64,000 nucleotides of DNA from Dermatemys mawii. Lineage: Eukaryota; Chordata; Testudines; Dermatemydidae. The stretch is taken from contig ML677335.1 of assembly GCA_007922305.1 (NCBI GenBank), positions 18,386,246 to 18,450,245 on the forward strand, in the 5' to 3' direction. The notes beneath the pieces were generated by a model. That model was given only the letters and a program-made list of their open reading frames with translations, had not been told where the DNA came from and ran no database searches. A program made the position numbers and the translations under genes. Positions 37,018-47,840 of this stretch are shown here, piece by piece. The first letter of the stretch is position 1. Every line of letters begins with the position of its first letter.

Positions 37018-39212
37018 TGCAAACAGGGGCCCTAACAGGGAGTTTTGAGAGGGAATTCTCCGGGTGAAGGAGGAGCAAATACTGGACTCTTACGATAAGT
37101 GGCTGGCTGTAGTGTGTGTGTGTGTGTCTGTTTGAAGGACTGTGTACTGTGGCCCTGAGCTGGAAGCTGTGAGCGTCTAAACCAGGTTTGAAATCTAGAA
37201 GCCTCTGTTCATTGGCTGAGCCTTAGTCAGGGAGTGGGGCTATCAGGAAGTCTTGGGCTTTATAAAGCAGTGAGTCAGTGATTAGGGAGCTTTGTGAACA
37301 GGGGCTGCTTACAGGGAGTTTCGGGAGGGAGTTTGGAAGGGGGTGAGGTACACTTGCCATTTTTTAAAACCTTTAAACTAAACTAATCAAAACTTCTTGA
37401 TTTAGGCAAAAACCCTATCATTAGCCTAGGTAGCTGTAGGCAATGCAGGCAGAAGCCCAGAGGCAGAGTGGAGGTTATCTTGTTTATTGCACTCAGTGTG
37501 GCATGTACGATGACCTACCCTGTGGGTGAGTGGCTTATGTGTGCAAGGAACTCCTGGCTCGCAGAGACCATGTATGGGCTCTGGAGGCCAGGGTGGTGGA
37601 ACCGGAGCAGCTATGGGAGTCAGAGAGGTTTGTTGATGAGGCTTTCCAGGACTCTGTAGATGTGTCCCACCTCTGGTCAGACAGCCCCTGTGCTGTTAAG
37701 GAGGATGAAAGGCTCAAGGAAGGAGAGCAGTCAATGGGAGCAGAGAGAAATCTTCCCATAGTTGGGACCCCCCTTCCAGATGGTGTTGGGGTATCCTCTT
37801 GCACTGAGGCTATCTCTCCAGGGGAGGGGATTCCAGGGAAAGGCAGGAGTTAGTAATGGGAGATTTGATCATTAGAAACCTAGTTAGCTGGGTTTGTGAT
37901 GACTGGGAGAACCATATGGTGACTTGCCTGCCTGGTGCGAAGATTGTGGCTCTCTCAAGGCATCTAGATAGACATATGTGTAGTGCTGGGGAGGAGCCAG
38001 AGGTCATGGTACATGTACCAATGACATAGGAAAGGGTAGGAGAGCCGTCCTGGAGGCCAAATTTAGGCTGCCAGGAAAGAGATTGAAATCCAGGACCTCT
38101 ATGGTGGCAATCTCAGAAATACTTCCAGTTCTACATGCAGGGCCAGGTAGGCAGGCAGAGCTTTAGAGTCTCAATGCATGGAAGGGACGATGGTGTAGAG
38201 AGGAGGGGTTTAGATTTATTAGGAACTGGGGAAACATTTGGGATGGAGGAGCCTATACAGGAAAGATGAGCTCCATCTAAATCAAAGTGGAACCAGACTG
38301 CTGGCGCTTAACATTAAAAATATTGCAGAGCAGTTTTTAAACGAAGATGAGGGAAAGCTGATTGTTGCAGATTTAAAATTGAGAAATCTGGCATGGATCT
38401 GCCAGAGACCCCGCTAAGAGGAGAGTCTTTTGATAGAGATTCTCTATCTTCTTCCATCCTCTCCTCCTGACTGAAGCCTAAAGTATGGGCCAGATCAGAC
38501 GAGAAAAATTCACATAAAAAGAATGACACATCAGAAAATGGCAGACAAACAGTTAAAAGTTTTTAAAGTGCATGTACACAAATGCTAAAGCCTAAATAAT
38601 ACGATAGGTGAACTAGAGTGCCGTGTGTTAAAGAAGGATATTGATATAATAGGCATCACAGAAATCTGATGGAGTCGGGACAATCATTCTAGGGTACAAA
38701 ATATAACTGAAGGACAGAACAGGTTGTGTGGGGGGAGTGGCACTATGTGAAAGAAAATCTTAAATGAATCCACTTGTTCCATAGAATTTCTATGAATAGT
38801 AATTCCATGTTCTAATAAGAATATAACAGTAGGGATCCATTATCGACCACCTGACTAGGACAGTGATAGTGACGATGAAATGCTAAGGGAGATGAGAGGC
38901 TATCAAAATAAAGAATTCTATTTATCAAAATAAAGAACTCAGTTATCCCCATATTGACTGAGTACATGTCACCTCAAGACAAAATGCAGAGACAAAATTT
39001 CTCTATACTTTAAATGACTGCTTCTTGGAGCAGCTGGTACAAGAACTCACAAGGGGAGAGGCAATTCTCGAGTTAGTCCTGGGTGGAGCACAGGATTTGA
39101 TCCAAGAGGTAACTACAACAGGGCTGCTTGGAAATACTGACTATAATATAACAACATTTAACATTCCTGTGGTGGGAAGAACACCTCAACAGCCCAACAC
39201 TGAGGCATTTAA
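37018..39212 (+). mobile_element. CR1 LINE with 5' end: 5' UTR, ORF1 esterase relic, ORF2 endonuclease part
   Basis: 5' UTR (about 37018-37440) holds two related units, each with a 'gctttg..aacagggg' start and an 'acagggagtttt/c' core. ORF1 follows: an open frame at 37530-37853 gives its N-terminal, charged part. Further on, decayed blocks of the GDSL/SGNH esterase domain appear, a TNDI block at about 38016-38030 and an LHLNQSGT block at about 38271-38294. ORF2 begins near 38556 with the apurinic-type endonuclease ('gaactagagtgcc', 'gcatcacagaaa'); a frame at 39025-39225 carries its C-terminal end (ELVLGGAQDLIQEV). The reverse transcriptase is missing. Many stops make it dead. Confidence 0.85.
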
Positions 39213-39695
39213 TTTAAGAATCTGAAGTACCTTCCAAATCTCAGAGGGAGGAGGTGTGGAGCATGCTTTCAGAGAGTTAAAAGAAGAACACTCCTATGTG
39301 GAAACTACAGAACCTGAACAACTGAAAAAGAAAATCAATCTGCTGGTGGCATCTGACTCAGCTAATGAAAATGAACATCATCGGCATGGATGCATGTCTT
39401 CTGGAATGGTGGTTGAAGCCTGAATGGATGTATGAACCTTCAGTGCATCTGGCACGTAAATATCTTGCAGCGCTGGCTACAACAGAGCTATGGGAATGTC
39501 TGTTCTTACTTTTAGGAGACCTGACATAAATAATAAGCAGGCAGCATTATTTCCTGCAAATGTAAACAAATTTCTTTGTGTGATTGGCTGAACAAGAAGT
39601 TGGACTGAGTGGACTTACAGGATCTAAAGTTTTACCATGTTTAACTGTGCAATTAATTCACGATTAATTTTTTTTAATTATTTTTTATTAGGGCT
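39213..39695 (+). mobile_element. hAT transposase C-terminal relic, forward
   Basis: Decayed hAT transposase tail: 'tctgaagtaccttccaaatc', 'gtggagcatgctttcagag', and near 39459 a stretch translating to LARKYLA and onward to the CLFLLLGD region (hAT dimerisation domain). The 'gattggctgaacaagaag' end is followed by a stop, most of the 3' UTR is deleted, and the AT-rich terminus ends in agggctgtcat at about 39692. It is the same family as 36497-37017 but in opposite orientation. Confidence 0.8.
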
Positions 39696-39794
39696 GTCAT
39701 TTTTCTTATGTAAGTATTTTCTGTAAATTTACACAGCACCTTTCAATACATTCTGGTAAGAAGCAGAATGACTTTTTGTCAGTTACCAAAGTTT

Positions 39795-39965
39795 TAAAGA
39801 GGAATGGTGTCCCTAGCTTCTGTCTGTCAGAGTGGTGATGGATGGCAGGAGACAGATCACTTGATCGTTACCTGTTAGGTTCACTCACTCCAGGGCACCT
39901 GGCATTGGCCACTGTTGGTAAACAGGATACTTTGGTCTGACCCAGTACTGCCTTTTTTATGTTAT
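39795..39965 (+). mobile_element. CR1 LINE 3' end, forward
   Basis: Short 3' UTR piece: 'ggtgtccctagcttctgtct', 'cagggcacctggcattggcc' and 'ctttggtctgacccagtact', matching 5870-6040. The 'gggctagatg' part is deleted here. Confidence 0.88.
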
Positions 39966-40384
39966 GCTGTGAGCATAAAATTGGGAAATCTGCCAAAACC
40001 CACAAATTCATTTTCTATGAAGAGGAAATTCTACAAGTTATTTATATCTACAAGAGTTATGCATTGAAAAAAAAAAACCATTGGTGGTATAGCCTTGGGA
40101 AAAATACAATATATACAAGAGATTTAGTTGAATCCCTTAGAAAACTAAATTGGTTCTTTGAAGACAAATGCGTACATCTTTTGTGGACCAGAGGCATATT
40201 TTTAAGTGATTATAATAGCAATAAAGTAAACCAGAAATCTTTAGACTGAGGTGCTCTTTCTAGTTCAGAATGTTTGTATAAAGTAATATACTAATTTCTA
40301 AATGATAAATTTGTATCAGTTTAGATGGATCAAAGGTGTCAATATGACCCTGTAACTGTCTAACTTGAAACTAGGTTTGGTATG
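39966..40384. other. Intronic DNA without recognisable features
   Basis: No exon or repeat supported; a short AT-rich open frame here has no family motif. Confidence 0.5.
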
Positions 40385-41137
40385 CAGCATGGGTGAGCAG
40401 ACTTTTTGGCCCAAGGGCCACATCGGGGTGGGGAAACTGCTTGCAGGGCCATAATTATGGGGCTGGGGCAGGAGGTTGAAGTCTGGGAGGGAGGTGCGGG
40501 AAGGGGTGCAGTGTGCAGGATGGAGCTCAGGGCATGGGACTGGGGCAAAGGGTGGGGGGTTGTGTGCATGATGGGGGCTTCGGGAAGGAGATTGGGATGC
40601 ATAGTGTGGGAGGGGGCTCAGGCAGTGGTGCAGGGAGGGGTGCAAGGTGCAGCAGGAGGCTCAGGGCAGGGGGTTAGGGTGCAGGAGGGGCTCAGGGTGT
40701 GGGCTCCAGCCAGGCTTACCTGGAGCAGCTCTGGGGCGACAGCGGGGCCAGGGCAGGCTTCCTACCTGCTGCCCCTGAGGTGGTGGGGGGCCTCCCCTGT
40801 GCTAGTAGAGGATCCTGCCCAAAAAGGGAAGGGTCCAAGATGGAAGGGCAGGGTCAGGGTCAGTCTGCCCGACACTAGGACTGTGTGGCAGCAGTTGATG
40901 CCTGGAGCCAGCAGAGTAGAGAACAGTGTGGAGCTGCAAAGGGCAGCTCCCAGCTTAAGGCAGGGACACTCCTGGGAACTGGGGGAGGTGCCCACAAGCA
41001 GCAACTGGGGGTTGAGGTGGCAGGTGGAGCCGGGGGAGAAACCCGGCCACAAACACTGGTGGATCCAGGCCCGATACTCTGGGCCCTGAACATTGCTGGA
41101 GCCTGGATACCATGGGCCCATGTAACTCACCACCCTG
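40385..41137. mobile_element. hAT-type element with GC-rich interior
   Basis: The left end CAGCATGGGTGAGCAGACTT then 'tttggcccaagggccaca' resembles the 'ttggcaaactttttggcccg' end of the element at 46294. The right end reads outward as CAGGGTGGTGAGTTACATGG. The interior is G-rich with imperfect repeats of 'gtgcaggaggggctcaggg' type. Long open frames on both strands (up to 227 codons at 40406-41089) come from this composition and have no protein family signal. I found no clear target duplication. Confidence 0.65.
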
Positions 41138-41839
41138 TTTGACAGTAATTAGCATCTAAAAGTAACCACAGTGGGAAAGTAATACAATGTTAAACTGAAT
41201 GTGGTTTATCTTGGTTATAAAAGTACAATTATGTACACAGGGAAATCCATTCATTCTCTATTAAACAGTGAAATTCACTAGCATCAGTATACTTTTGCTG
41301 GTAGCAAAAGGTTGTGGGTTCCAATCCCTTGGGTTTTAATCAAATGCTGTCACTGTGGTGTAATAGCAGTGCAACAATGTACTATTAGAAATGTCAGCTT
41401 TCAGATGTGATGCTGAACAGAACAGGATGTCTGCTTGTCTTTGTGGCTGTCCAATGGAAAGGTAAAGATCCCAGGCCAGATTATCTCCTGCTCTTGTGGT
41501 CACTCTATCCCACTTAGGCTGTATAAAATGGCTGGTATCTCAAGCTAGCTGAGAATGTCCCCCCACTATCCTGACACAAAGGAATGATAGGAAGAATAAG
41601 ATTACAATGTGGCTTCACCAGGGGCTCTTTAATGATCTGAAAATCCACTTTTTGTAGGCTTCCTTTTTGAAATGTGGACAAATTGCTAGCCAGTAGAAAA
41701 GACTAGCACATGCATGTAGGAACAAAATCAGAAAGGTGAAGGCACAGAACAACTTGCACTTAGCAAGGGACATAAAGACAATAAGAGCTTTTTTTTTTTT
41801 TTTTAAAAAAAAAATACATTAGTAAAAAAAAAAAGGAAA
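41138..41839. other. Intronic DNA with a T16A10 run
   Basis: No gene supported; 16 T directly followed by 10 A at 41789-41814. Confidence 0.5.
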
Positions 41840-43746
41840 AAGGCTAGTGTAGTAATGGGGAAGAAGAGGTAATAGCTGGCATTAAGAAAGTTGAAGTGTT
41901 CAGCCTTCATTAAAAAAAGGTTTAAGGATGACCAGGTGCTCAAAACAATTAATATGAACAAGGGGGAAAGATCAGGCTAAAGAATATTTAGGTAAATTAG
42001 ATATATTCAAGTTAACAGACCTGATGAAATTCATCATTGGGTACTTAAGGAACTAGCCAAAGCAGTATGGAACCATTAGCAATTATCTTTGAGAACTCCT
42101 GGAGAATGGGTAAGGTCCCAGAATACTGTAGAAGAGCAAACACAGTACTTACCTTTAAGAAGGGGAAACGAAGAGGACTCGAGGAATTACAGACCAATCA
42201 GTTTAGTTTAAGTATTTTTAAAGATCTTGGAGCAAATAATAAAACAATAAGTCAGTAGTATAGGTAGGTGGGCTTCAGGGGAGCGGCCACTCCCCCGAGG
42301 CCAAAACTCTCAAAGTGGTGCCATTTCAAGTCACTGCGAAAAGAAACGGCATCCTTTTGGGGGCATTTTGGCAGACATACGAGCTTCGCCACTTTGTCTG
42401 GCGGCGATGACATTTCAGCGGCAGCTCCGTGAGTCCAGATTTTTTTGCGCTGCATGTGAGCCGGCCCTGGAAGTGGTGCCTTTTTTTGGGGTGCTCGCTC
42501 CCCCTGATGTTCATACCTGGCTACGCTCCTGCTATAAGTACCTGGAGGATAATAGGGTTATAAGAAATAGCCAGCATGAATTTGACAAGAACCAAATAAT
42601 TTCAAACCAATCTAATTTCCTTCTTTGACTGCTTCTCCGCCTAGCCACAAAGCCAGTAAACTTGCCAATGTGATATTTTTATTAAGGCTTTTGGGAGAGT
42701 TCCATATAACTTTCTCATAAGCAAACTAGGGAAATGGGATCTCAATGAAGTTACTATAATGTGTGCGCACAACTGATTGAAAAACTGTACTCAGAATAGT
42801 TATCAGTGGTTCGCTGTCAAACTAGAAGGGTATAGCTAGTGAGGTCTCTAAAGGGGTCTGTCCTGGGTCTGATACTAGTAAATATGGTGATGAATGACTT
42901 ATAATTTACAGAGGACCCAAGCTTAGTAGAGTTGCTAACACTTTGTTGGACAGAATTAGAATCATAATGACCTTGACAGATTGTACTTGACTTTGGTCTG
43001 AGTTCAACAAAGTATTTCACTTAGGAAAGAAAACTCAAAGACCCAACTACAAAATGGGGAGTAATTGGAGAGGCGGTAGCCCTGCTCAACAGGATCTGTG
43101 GGTTATAGTGAATCACAAATTGAACGAGTTAACATTCTGATGCTGCAGAGAAAAAGGCAGTATTCTGGGTGTATTAATGGGAATATTGAACGTAAGACAT
43201 GAGAGGTAATTAGCACTGGAAGGGTCTCAGATGGGGTATTGTGTCCATTTCTGGGTGCCATACTTTAAGATGTGGATAAATTGGAATGAGTCCAGAGGAG
43301 AACAACAACAGTGATAAAAAGTTTTGAAAATCTGACCTATGAGGAAGGTTGGTGGTTTTTTTTTTGTTTGTTTTTTGTTTTTGTTTTTAAAAATTGGTAA
43401 TGTTTAGTTTTTAGGAAAAACAAGACTGAGTGGGAACCTGATATCAGATTTCTTCAAATATGTTAAGGACTGTTAGAGGATGGTGATTGATTGTTCTCCA
43501 TGCTCACTAAAGAGAGAACTAAAAGTAATGGAGTTAATCTGCAACAAGGGAGATTTAGGTTGGATACCAGGAAAAGCTTTCTAACTATAGGGCATAGTTA
43601 AGCTCTTGAGTAAGGTTCCAGGGAGGTTGTAGAATCCCACTCATTGGAGGCTGTTTAAAAACAGGTTGGGCAAACACCAGTCAGGGATGGTTTAGGTTTA
43701 CAGCTGGACTTGATGACATCTCAAGGTCCTTTCTAGCCCTACATCA
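41840..43746 (+). mobile_element. CR1 LINE, reverse transcriptase and 3' UTR, split by a hAT insertion
   Basis: About 42067-42160 encodes a CR1 reverse transcriptase block (PLAIIFENSWRMGKVPE, then a frame with FKKGKR). After the hAT element at 42253-42531 the ORF continues in decayed form ('agccagcatgaatttgacaa'). From about 42890 it parallels the CR1 at 1-962 through to the 'ttgatgacatctcaaggtcc' end. A T-rich expansion interrupts it at about 43351-43388. Many stops and frameshifts make it dead. Confidence 0.88.
42253..42531. mobile_element. hAT-type element inserted in CR1, 8-bp target duplication
   Basis: Begins CAGTAGTATAGGTAGG, ends CCTGGCTACGCTCCTG (outward CAGGAGCGTAGCCAGG), a weak inverted repeat. 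Flanks caataagt (42245-42252) and ctataagt (42532-42539) match at 7 of 8. The 279-bp interior is GC-richer, with 'ggcggcgatgacatttcagc' in the middle, and codes for nothing recognisable. Confidence 0.75.
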
Positions 43747-44180
43747 TGGATGGCCAGTGACCCAGATGTTGGGGGAGGCTAGCCCCCAGCTCCTCCATTT
43801 GTGTTCAAGGCCCTGCCCCAACCTATTTGCTCCCTCTTTGTGCCCCTTCCCCCTGCAGGAGCCCAGATCACCCCCACCGTGGCCCCCAACTTCAGGTGGC
43901 CTTGGGGCAAGGCCCCAGCCCTGGTGCTCTGGGCTGTGCAGCCAGCCCCAGTGTGCCAAGTGGCAGCAGTCCTGACTGCTGTGTTCCAGTGTGCCAGGTG
44001 GCCCTGACTTCCTGTGGGAAGCAGGCCAGCCGGCCTGGGCCAGCCAAGGCAGAGTGCTCTGGGAACTGCAGGAGGGGGCCTGGCCTGGCCTGGGAGCGGA
44101 GTGTGGGCAGGACCACGCTAGACTGTTTGGGAACACACAGCCTAACCAGGCCTATGATACTTCTCGCCTATGTCGTACGT
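43747..44180. mobile_element. GC-rich insertion at the end of a CR1, family uncertain
   Basis: The CR1 body stops at 'agccctacat' and a CR1-like tail word (tttctatgatg) reappears at about 44181. The stretch between is GC-rich, begins 'catggatggccagtgaccc' and ends near 'aggcctatgatacttctcgc'. The wording recalls turtle hAT elements, but I see no clear inverted repeat. Overlapping open frames on both strands reflect composition. Confidence 0.45.
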
Positions 44181-45124
44181 TTCTATGATGCTTAGGAATA
44201 AAGGCACCACATTTTGTGGTGTGGTGTAGCCACAGCACCAAAGCAAAATGACCCAAGTTGGTGTAAATGGACAAGAGAGGATCCTCACTGTGTAAACGTG
44301 ATCCCTCATTAGCATAGTGGTGACAAACAGGCTTTTGTGCCCCTCAGTCTGTCTGCTGCTGGGATGGCTGAGGATACTACAGGCATGGCTAGGTTGAGCC
44401 AATGCCACAATGATCCCCATCTGCTTTTTAGCTCCTTGAGGCTGTTTGTGTTAGGGATAAATTAAAGCAACCCTTAGGATACTCTTACTTTGAGCTTTGT
44501 GCAGGACAGGACCCTGTGCACGGAGTGCAATGGTGAGATTTAAAGCCACCTCTTCACATGTACTCTGACGTGTGTTCTGCCCGTCCTCAAGATCATGCCT
44601 GGGCTGTTTAAGAATTTTATGGGAAGAAGCTTTTCCTATGATTTTAAAATAAGCTAAATCAAACAATCTTCAGTGACTATTTTGTTGTGGCCTGCTCTCC
44701 AGACTCATTGTGAATGTACAACTAAGTTACAGCAGTTTGTATTCCTGAAAGCAGTGTGCACCTTACAGGTTGGGTAATTACTCAGAAAAATGAGCTAAGT
44801 GCTAATATTACAGAGGAATTACTCTACCAGAACAAAGCAATGACACATCTAACTTCTAGCAGTAATCTACCCTGGATGCTTAAGAGGAAGGCAAAACATC
44901 TATATGTACACTGCGCAAAACATCTATATGTACACTGCGCAAAACATAATGTTCTCTGACTCTGAGGTGATTTCTTGAGTCAAAGGGAAAATTTTGATCT
45001 GAATCATATATTGATGAAATATTTTATGTACTTTTAGAGAATTTTGCAAAGGACACACGGCCTTGATATGTCACTGCTGCTTTGACTGCATGTCCTCTTT
45101 GGTACAGATATTGTATGATTCTAG
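44181..45124. other. Intronic DNA with a small tandem duplication
   Basis: No gene supported. A 24-bp unit beginning 'caaaacatctatatgtacac' is repeated twice at about 44892-44939. The 14-bp target duplicate of the next element is at 45111-45124. Confidence 0.55.
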
Positions 45125-46165
45125 AAGTGACAAAGAGTCCTGTGGCACCTTAAAGACTAACTAAAATTTTAGAGCATAAGATTTCGTGGGTTAATACCCA
45201 CTTCGTCCTTTTTTTGTTGCTGGTCTAGATGTGTGGGCAGAGTTGGCATCGAGGTTTGTTGCATGGATTGTTTCCTGAGTTAGAGTTATTATGGCGCGGT
45301 GTGCTGTTGCTGGTGAGAATATGCTTGAGGTTGGCAGGTTGTCTGTAGGCCAGGACTGGCCTGCCTCCCAAGGCCTGTGAAAGTGAGAGATTGTTGTCCA
45401 GGATGGGTTGTAGATCACTGATGATGCTTTGGAGAGGCTTTAACTGAGGACTGTAGGTGATGGCCAGTGGTGATCTGTTGTTTTCTTTCTTGGGCTTGTC
45501 TTGCAGCAGCAGGCTTCTGGGTACACATCTGGCTCTGTTGATCCGTGTCCTTATTTCCTTGTGCGGGTATTGTAGTTTTGGTCTCTGTCTGAAGGGTTGG
45601 AGCAAATACGATTGTACCTCCGTGCTTGGCTGTAGACAATGGATCGTGTAGAAGCTGGTGGCATGAAGGTAGGCATAGCTGTCGGTAGGTTTTCGGTATA
45701 GGGTGGTGGTGATGTGGCCGTCATTAATTTGCACCGTGGTGTCCAGGAAGTGGACCTCCTGTGTAGACTGGTCCAGGCTGAGATGGATGGTGGGGTGGAA
45801 GCTGTTGCAATCATGGTGGAATTCCCCCAGAGTTTCTTTCCCATGGGTCTAGATGATGAAGATGTCATCAATGTAGTGTAGATAGAGGAGGGGCGTGAGT
45901 GAACGAGATTTGAGGAAGCGTTGTTCCAGGTCAGCCATAAAGATGTTGGCATACTGTGGGGCCATGCGGGTGCCCATAGCGGTGCCACTGGTCTGGAGGT
46001 ATATATTGTCACCAAATTTGAAATAATTGTGTGTGAGGATAAAAGGACGAAGTGGGTATTAACCCACGAAAGCTTATGCTCTAAAATTTTAGTTAGTCTT
46101 TAAGGTGCCACAGGACTCTTTGTCACTTCTGCAATTCCAGACTAACACGGCTACCCCTCTGATTC
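45125..46165 (-). mobile_element. Penelope-like element (PLE) with inverted terminal repeats and RT fragment
   Basis: Perfect 14-bp target duplication ttgtatgattctag (45111-45124 and 46166-46179). Inverted terminal arms of about 84 bp (45125-45208 and about 46045-46128) are nearly identical; the right arm extends about 40 bp further ('ccagactaacacggctaccc'). Between them, on the - strand, lies the C-terminal half of a PLE reverse transcriptase: a YIDD catalytic motif (about 45869-45880) followed by an in-frame TAG, then an open frame at 45225-45734 with LYRKPTDSYAYLH and a closing CNKPRCQLC cysteine cluster. In autonomous PLEs this cluster precedes a GIY-YIG endonuclease, which is absent here. 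It is a dead, deleted copy. Confidence 0.88.
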
Positions 46166-46263
46166 TTGTATGATTCTAGTAGTCCAGACGCACAGTCGCA
46201 TACCAGGCTTTATCCAACTATTTCAAGGGTAATGGAAATACTGAAAACTTCTTTCTTTAAATT

Positions 46264-47540
46264 CAACAACGAGTCTTGTAGCACCTTATAGACCAGGGGT
46301 TGGCAAACTTTTTGGCCCGAGGACCACATTAGGGTTAAAAATTGTACGGAGGGCCGGGTAGGGAAGTCTGACCCTACCTCTTATCCAGCCCCAACCCACT
46401 TTTTGCCCTCTGACTGCCCCCCTCAGAACTGCCAACCCATCCAACCTCCCCCCCGCTCCTTGTCCCCTGATCGCCCCTCTGGAGGTCCCCCCACACTCTA
46501 ACTGCTGCCCCGGAACCCCACCACCTATCTAAATCCCCCTGTTCTTTGTTCCCTGACTGTCCCCTCCCAAGATCCTACCACCCTAACCACCACTTCTGGG
46601 AAACCTACCCCCATCTAATCCCCCCCAGCTCTGTTCCCTGACTACCCCCTTCTGAGATCCCCCTACCCTAACCAACACCCCCTGGGACTCCACCCCCATC
46701 TAAGACCCCTTTGTTCCCTGACTGCCCCTCCCAATATCCCCCAACACTAACCACCCCGCCCTCAACTTACCTTAATCAGCCCGGTGCTCCTTGACCCGGG
46801 CCCCCGGCCAGCGTGCACTGGGTCCCACAGCTCCCCGCTCTGGACCCGGCCCCCAGCCCAGGAGTGCTGGAACCCGCGGCTCCCCGAGCTCGACCTGGCC
46901 CCGGCCAGGGATCACGTGCCCGGTCCGGGGCCCCGCGGCTCCTGCACTCCATCCAGCCCCCGGCTAGGATGCGTAGGGGCCGAGTGGCTCGCCGCGCTCC
47001 ACCACGCCCTGGCCAGGGAGCGTGGGATGGGCCCGGCCCGGGACTGCAGGGCCCCGTAGCTCCGCACTCCGTCCGGCCCCAGCCGGGGAGCGCAGGGCCG
47101 AGCGGCTCCCCGCGCTCCACCCGGCCCCTGGCCAGGGAGCACAGGGTCGAGCGGCATGTGGCTTCTGGGCCCGGCAAGGGAGGGCGGGGCCCCCCGGCTC
47201 CCTGTGGTCAGCCCGCCCCGGCCGGGTGCACGAGGTGGGCCCGGCCAGAGTGGGGAACCTGAGGCAATCTGTCCCGGCTCTTGGGCCGGGAGCGCGGAGC
47301 CTCTGGCCCCATGCCCCAGGCCAGAGATCGCAGGCCAGATGAAAATAGCTGGCGGGCCACAGTTTGCCCACCCCTGTTATAGACTAACATATCTTAGGGA
47401 TCATGAGCTTTCGTAGGCTAAGACCAATTTCGTCTTAGCCCATGAAAGCTCATGATCCATAAGATCTATTAGTCTATAAGGTGCAACAAGACTCTTTGTC
47501 ACTTTTGCAGATCCAGACTAACACAGCTACCCCTCTGATA
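46264..47540. mobile_element. Fold-back PLE terminal-repeat copy, split by a hAT element
   Basis: A perfect 13-bp target duplication ctttctttaaatt flanks it (46251-46263 and 47541-47553). Without the hAT insertion and one copy of its target duplicate, about 186 bp remain. They form a palindrome: 'gagtcttgtagcaccttata' on the left is answered by 'tataaggtgcaacaagactc' on the right (about 47476-47495), with ggctaagac and gtcttagcc at the centre. The right side ends 'ccagactaacacagctaccc', as in the PLE at 45125-46165. Confidence 0.85.
46294..47376. mobile_element. hAT-type element with perfect 8-bp target duplication and CpG-rich interior
   Basis: Ends CAGGGGTTGGCAAACT and AGTTTGCCCACCCCTG are inverted repeats. 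Flanks are both ttatagac (46286-46293 and 47377-47384). The left third is C-rich with a loose repeat of 'ccccctgactgcccc' type. About 46780-47320 is extremely GC-rich, with imperfect repeats around 'ggccagggagcg'. Overlapping open frames on both strands, up to 149 codons, have no family signal and arise from base composition. Confidence 0.93.
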
Positions 47541-47740
47541 CTTTCTTTAAATTGTGGTTGTTGGTAGTTCAGATGCTAGACCCATTGTTACCACTCTATT
47601 TAATGTTATTGGACACCCTCAATGCCCTATGTCATTGCCACCTCTAGTCCACTGGCATTTGTTATGCATGAGACCTATTAAAAATTCCAAAAAATTTTAC
47701 TGTTTAAAAGAGAAACATTGTCTGGAAATGTCTGAATATG

Positions 47741-47840
47741 NNNNNNNNNNNNNNNNNNNNNNNNNNNNNNNNNNNNNNNNNNNNNNNNNNNNNNNNNNNN
47801 NNNNNNNNNNNNNNNNNNNNNNNNNNNNNNNNNNNNNNNN

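Noticed and set aside
40406..41089. 227-codon ORF
   Set aside because: Low-complexity Gly/Trp/Arg-rich translation of a G-rich hAT interior, no domain, no splice context.
46776..47390. Several long overlapping ORFs on both strands
   Set aside because: All arise from GC-rich, stop-poor transposon DNA and have no family motif; all six frames are affected.
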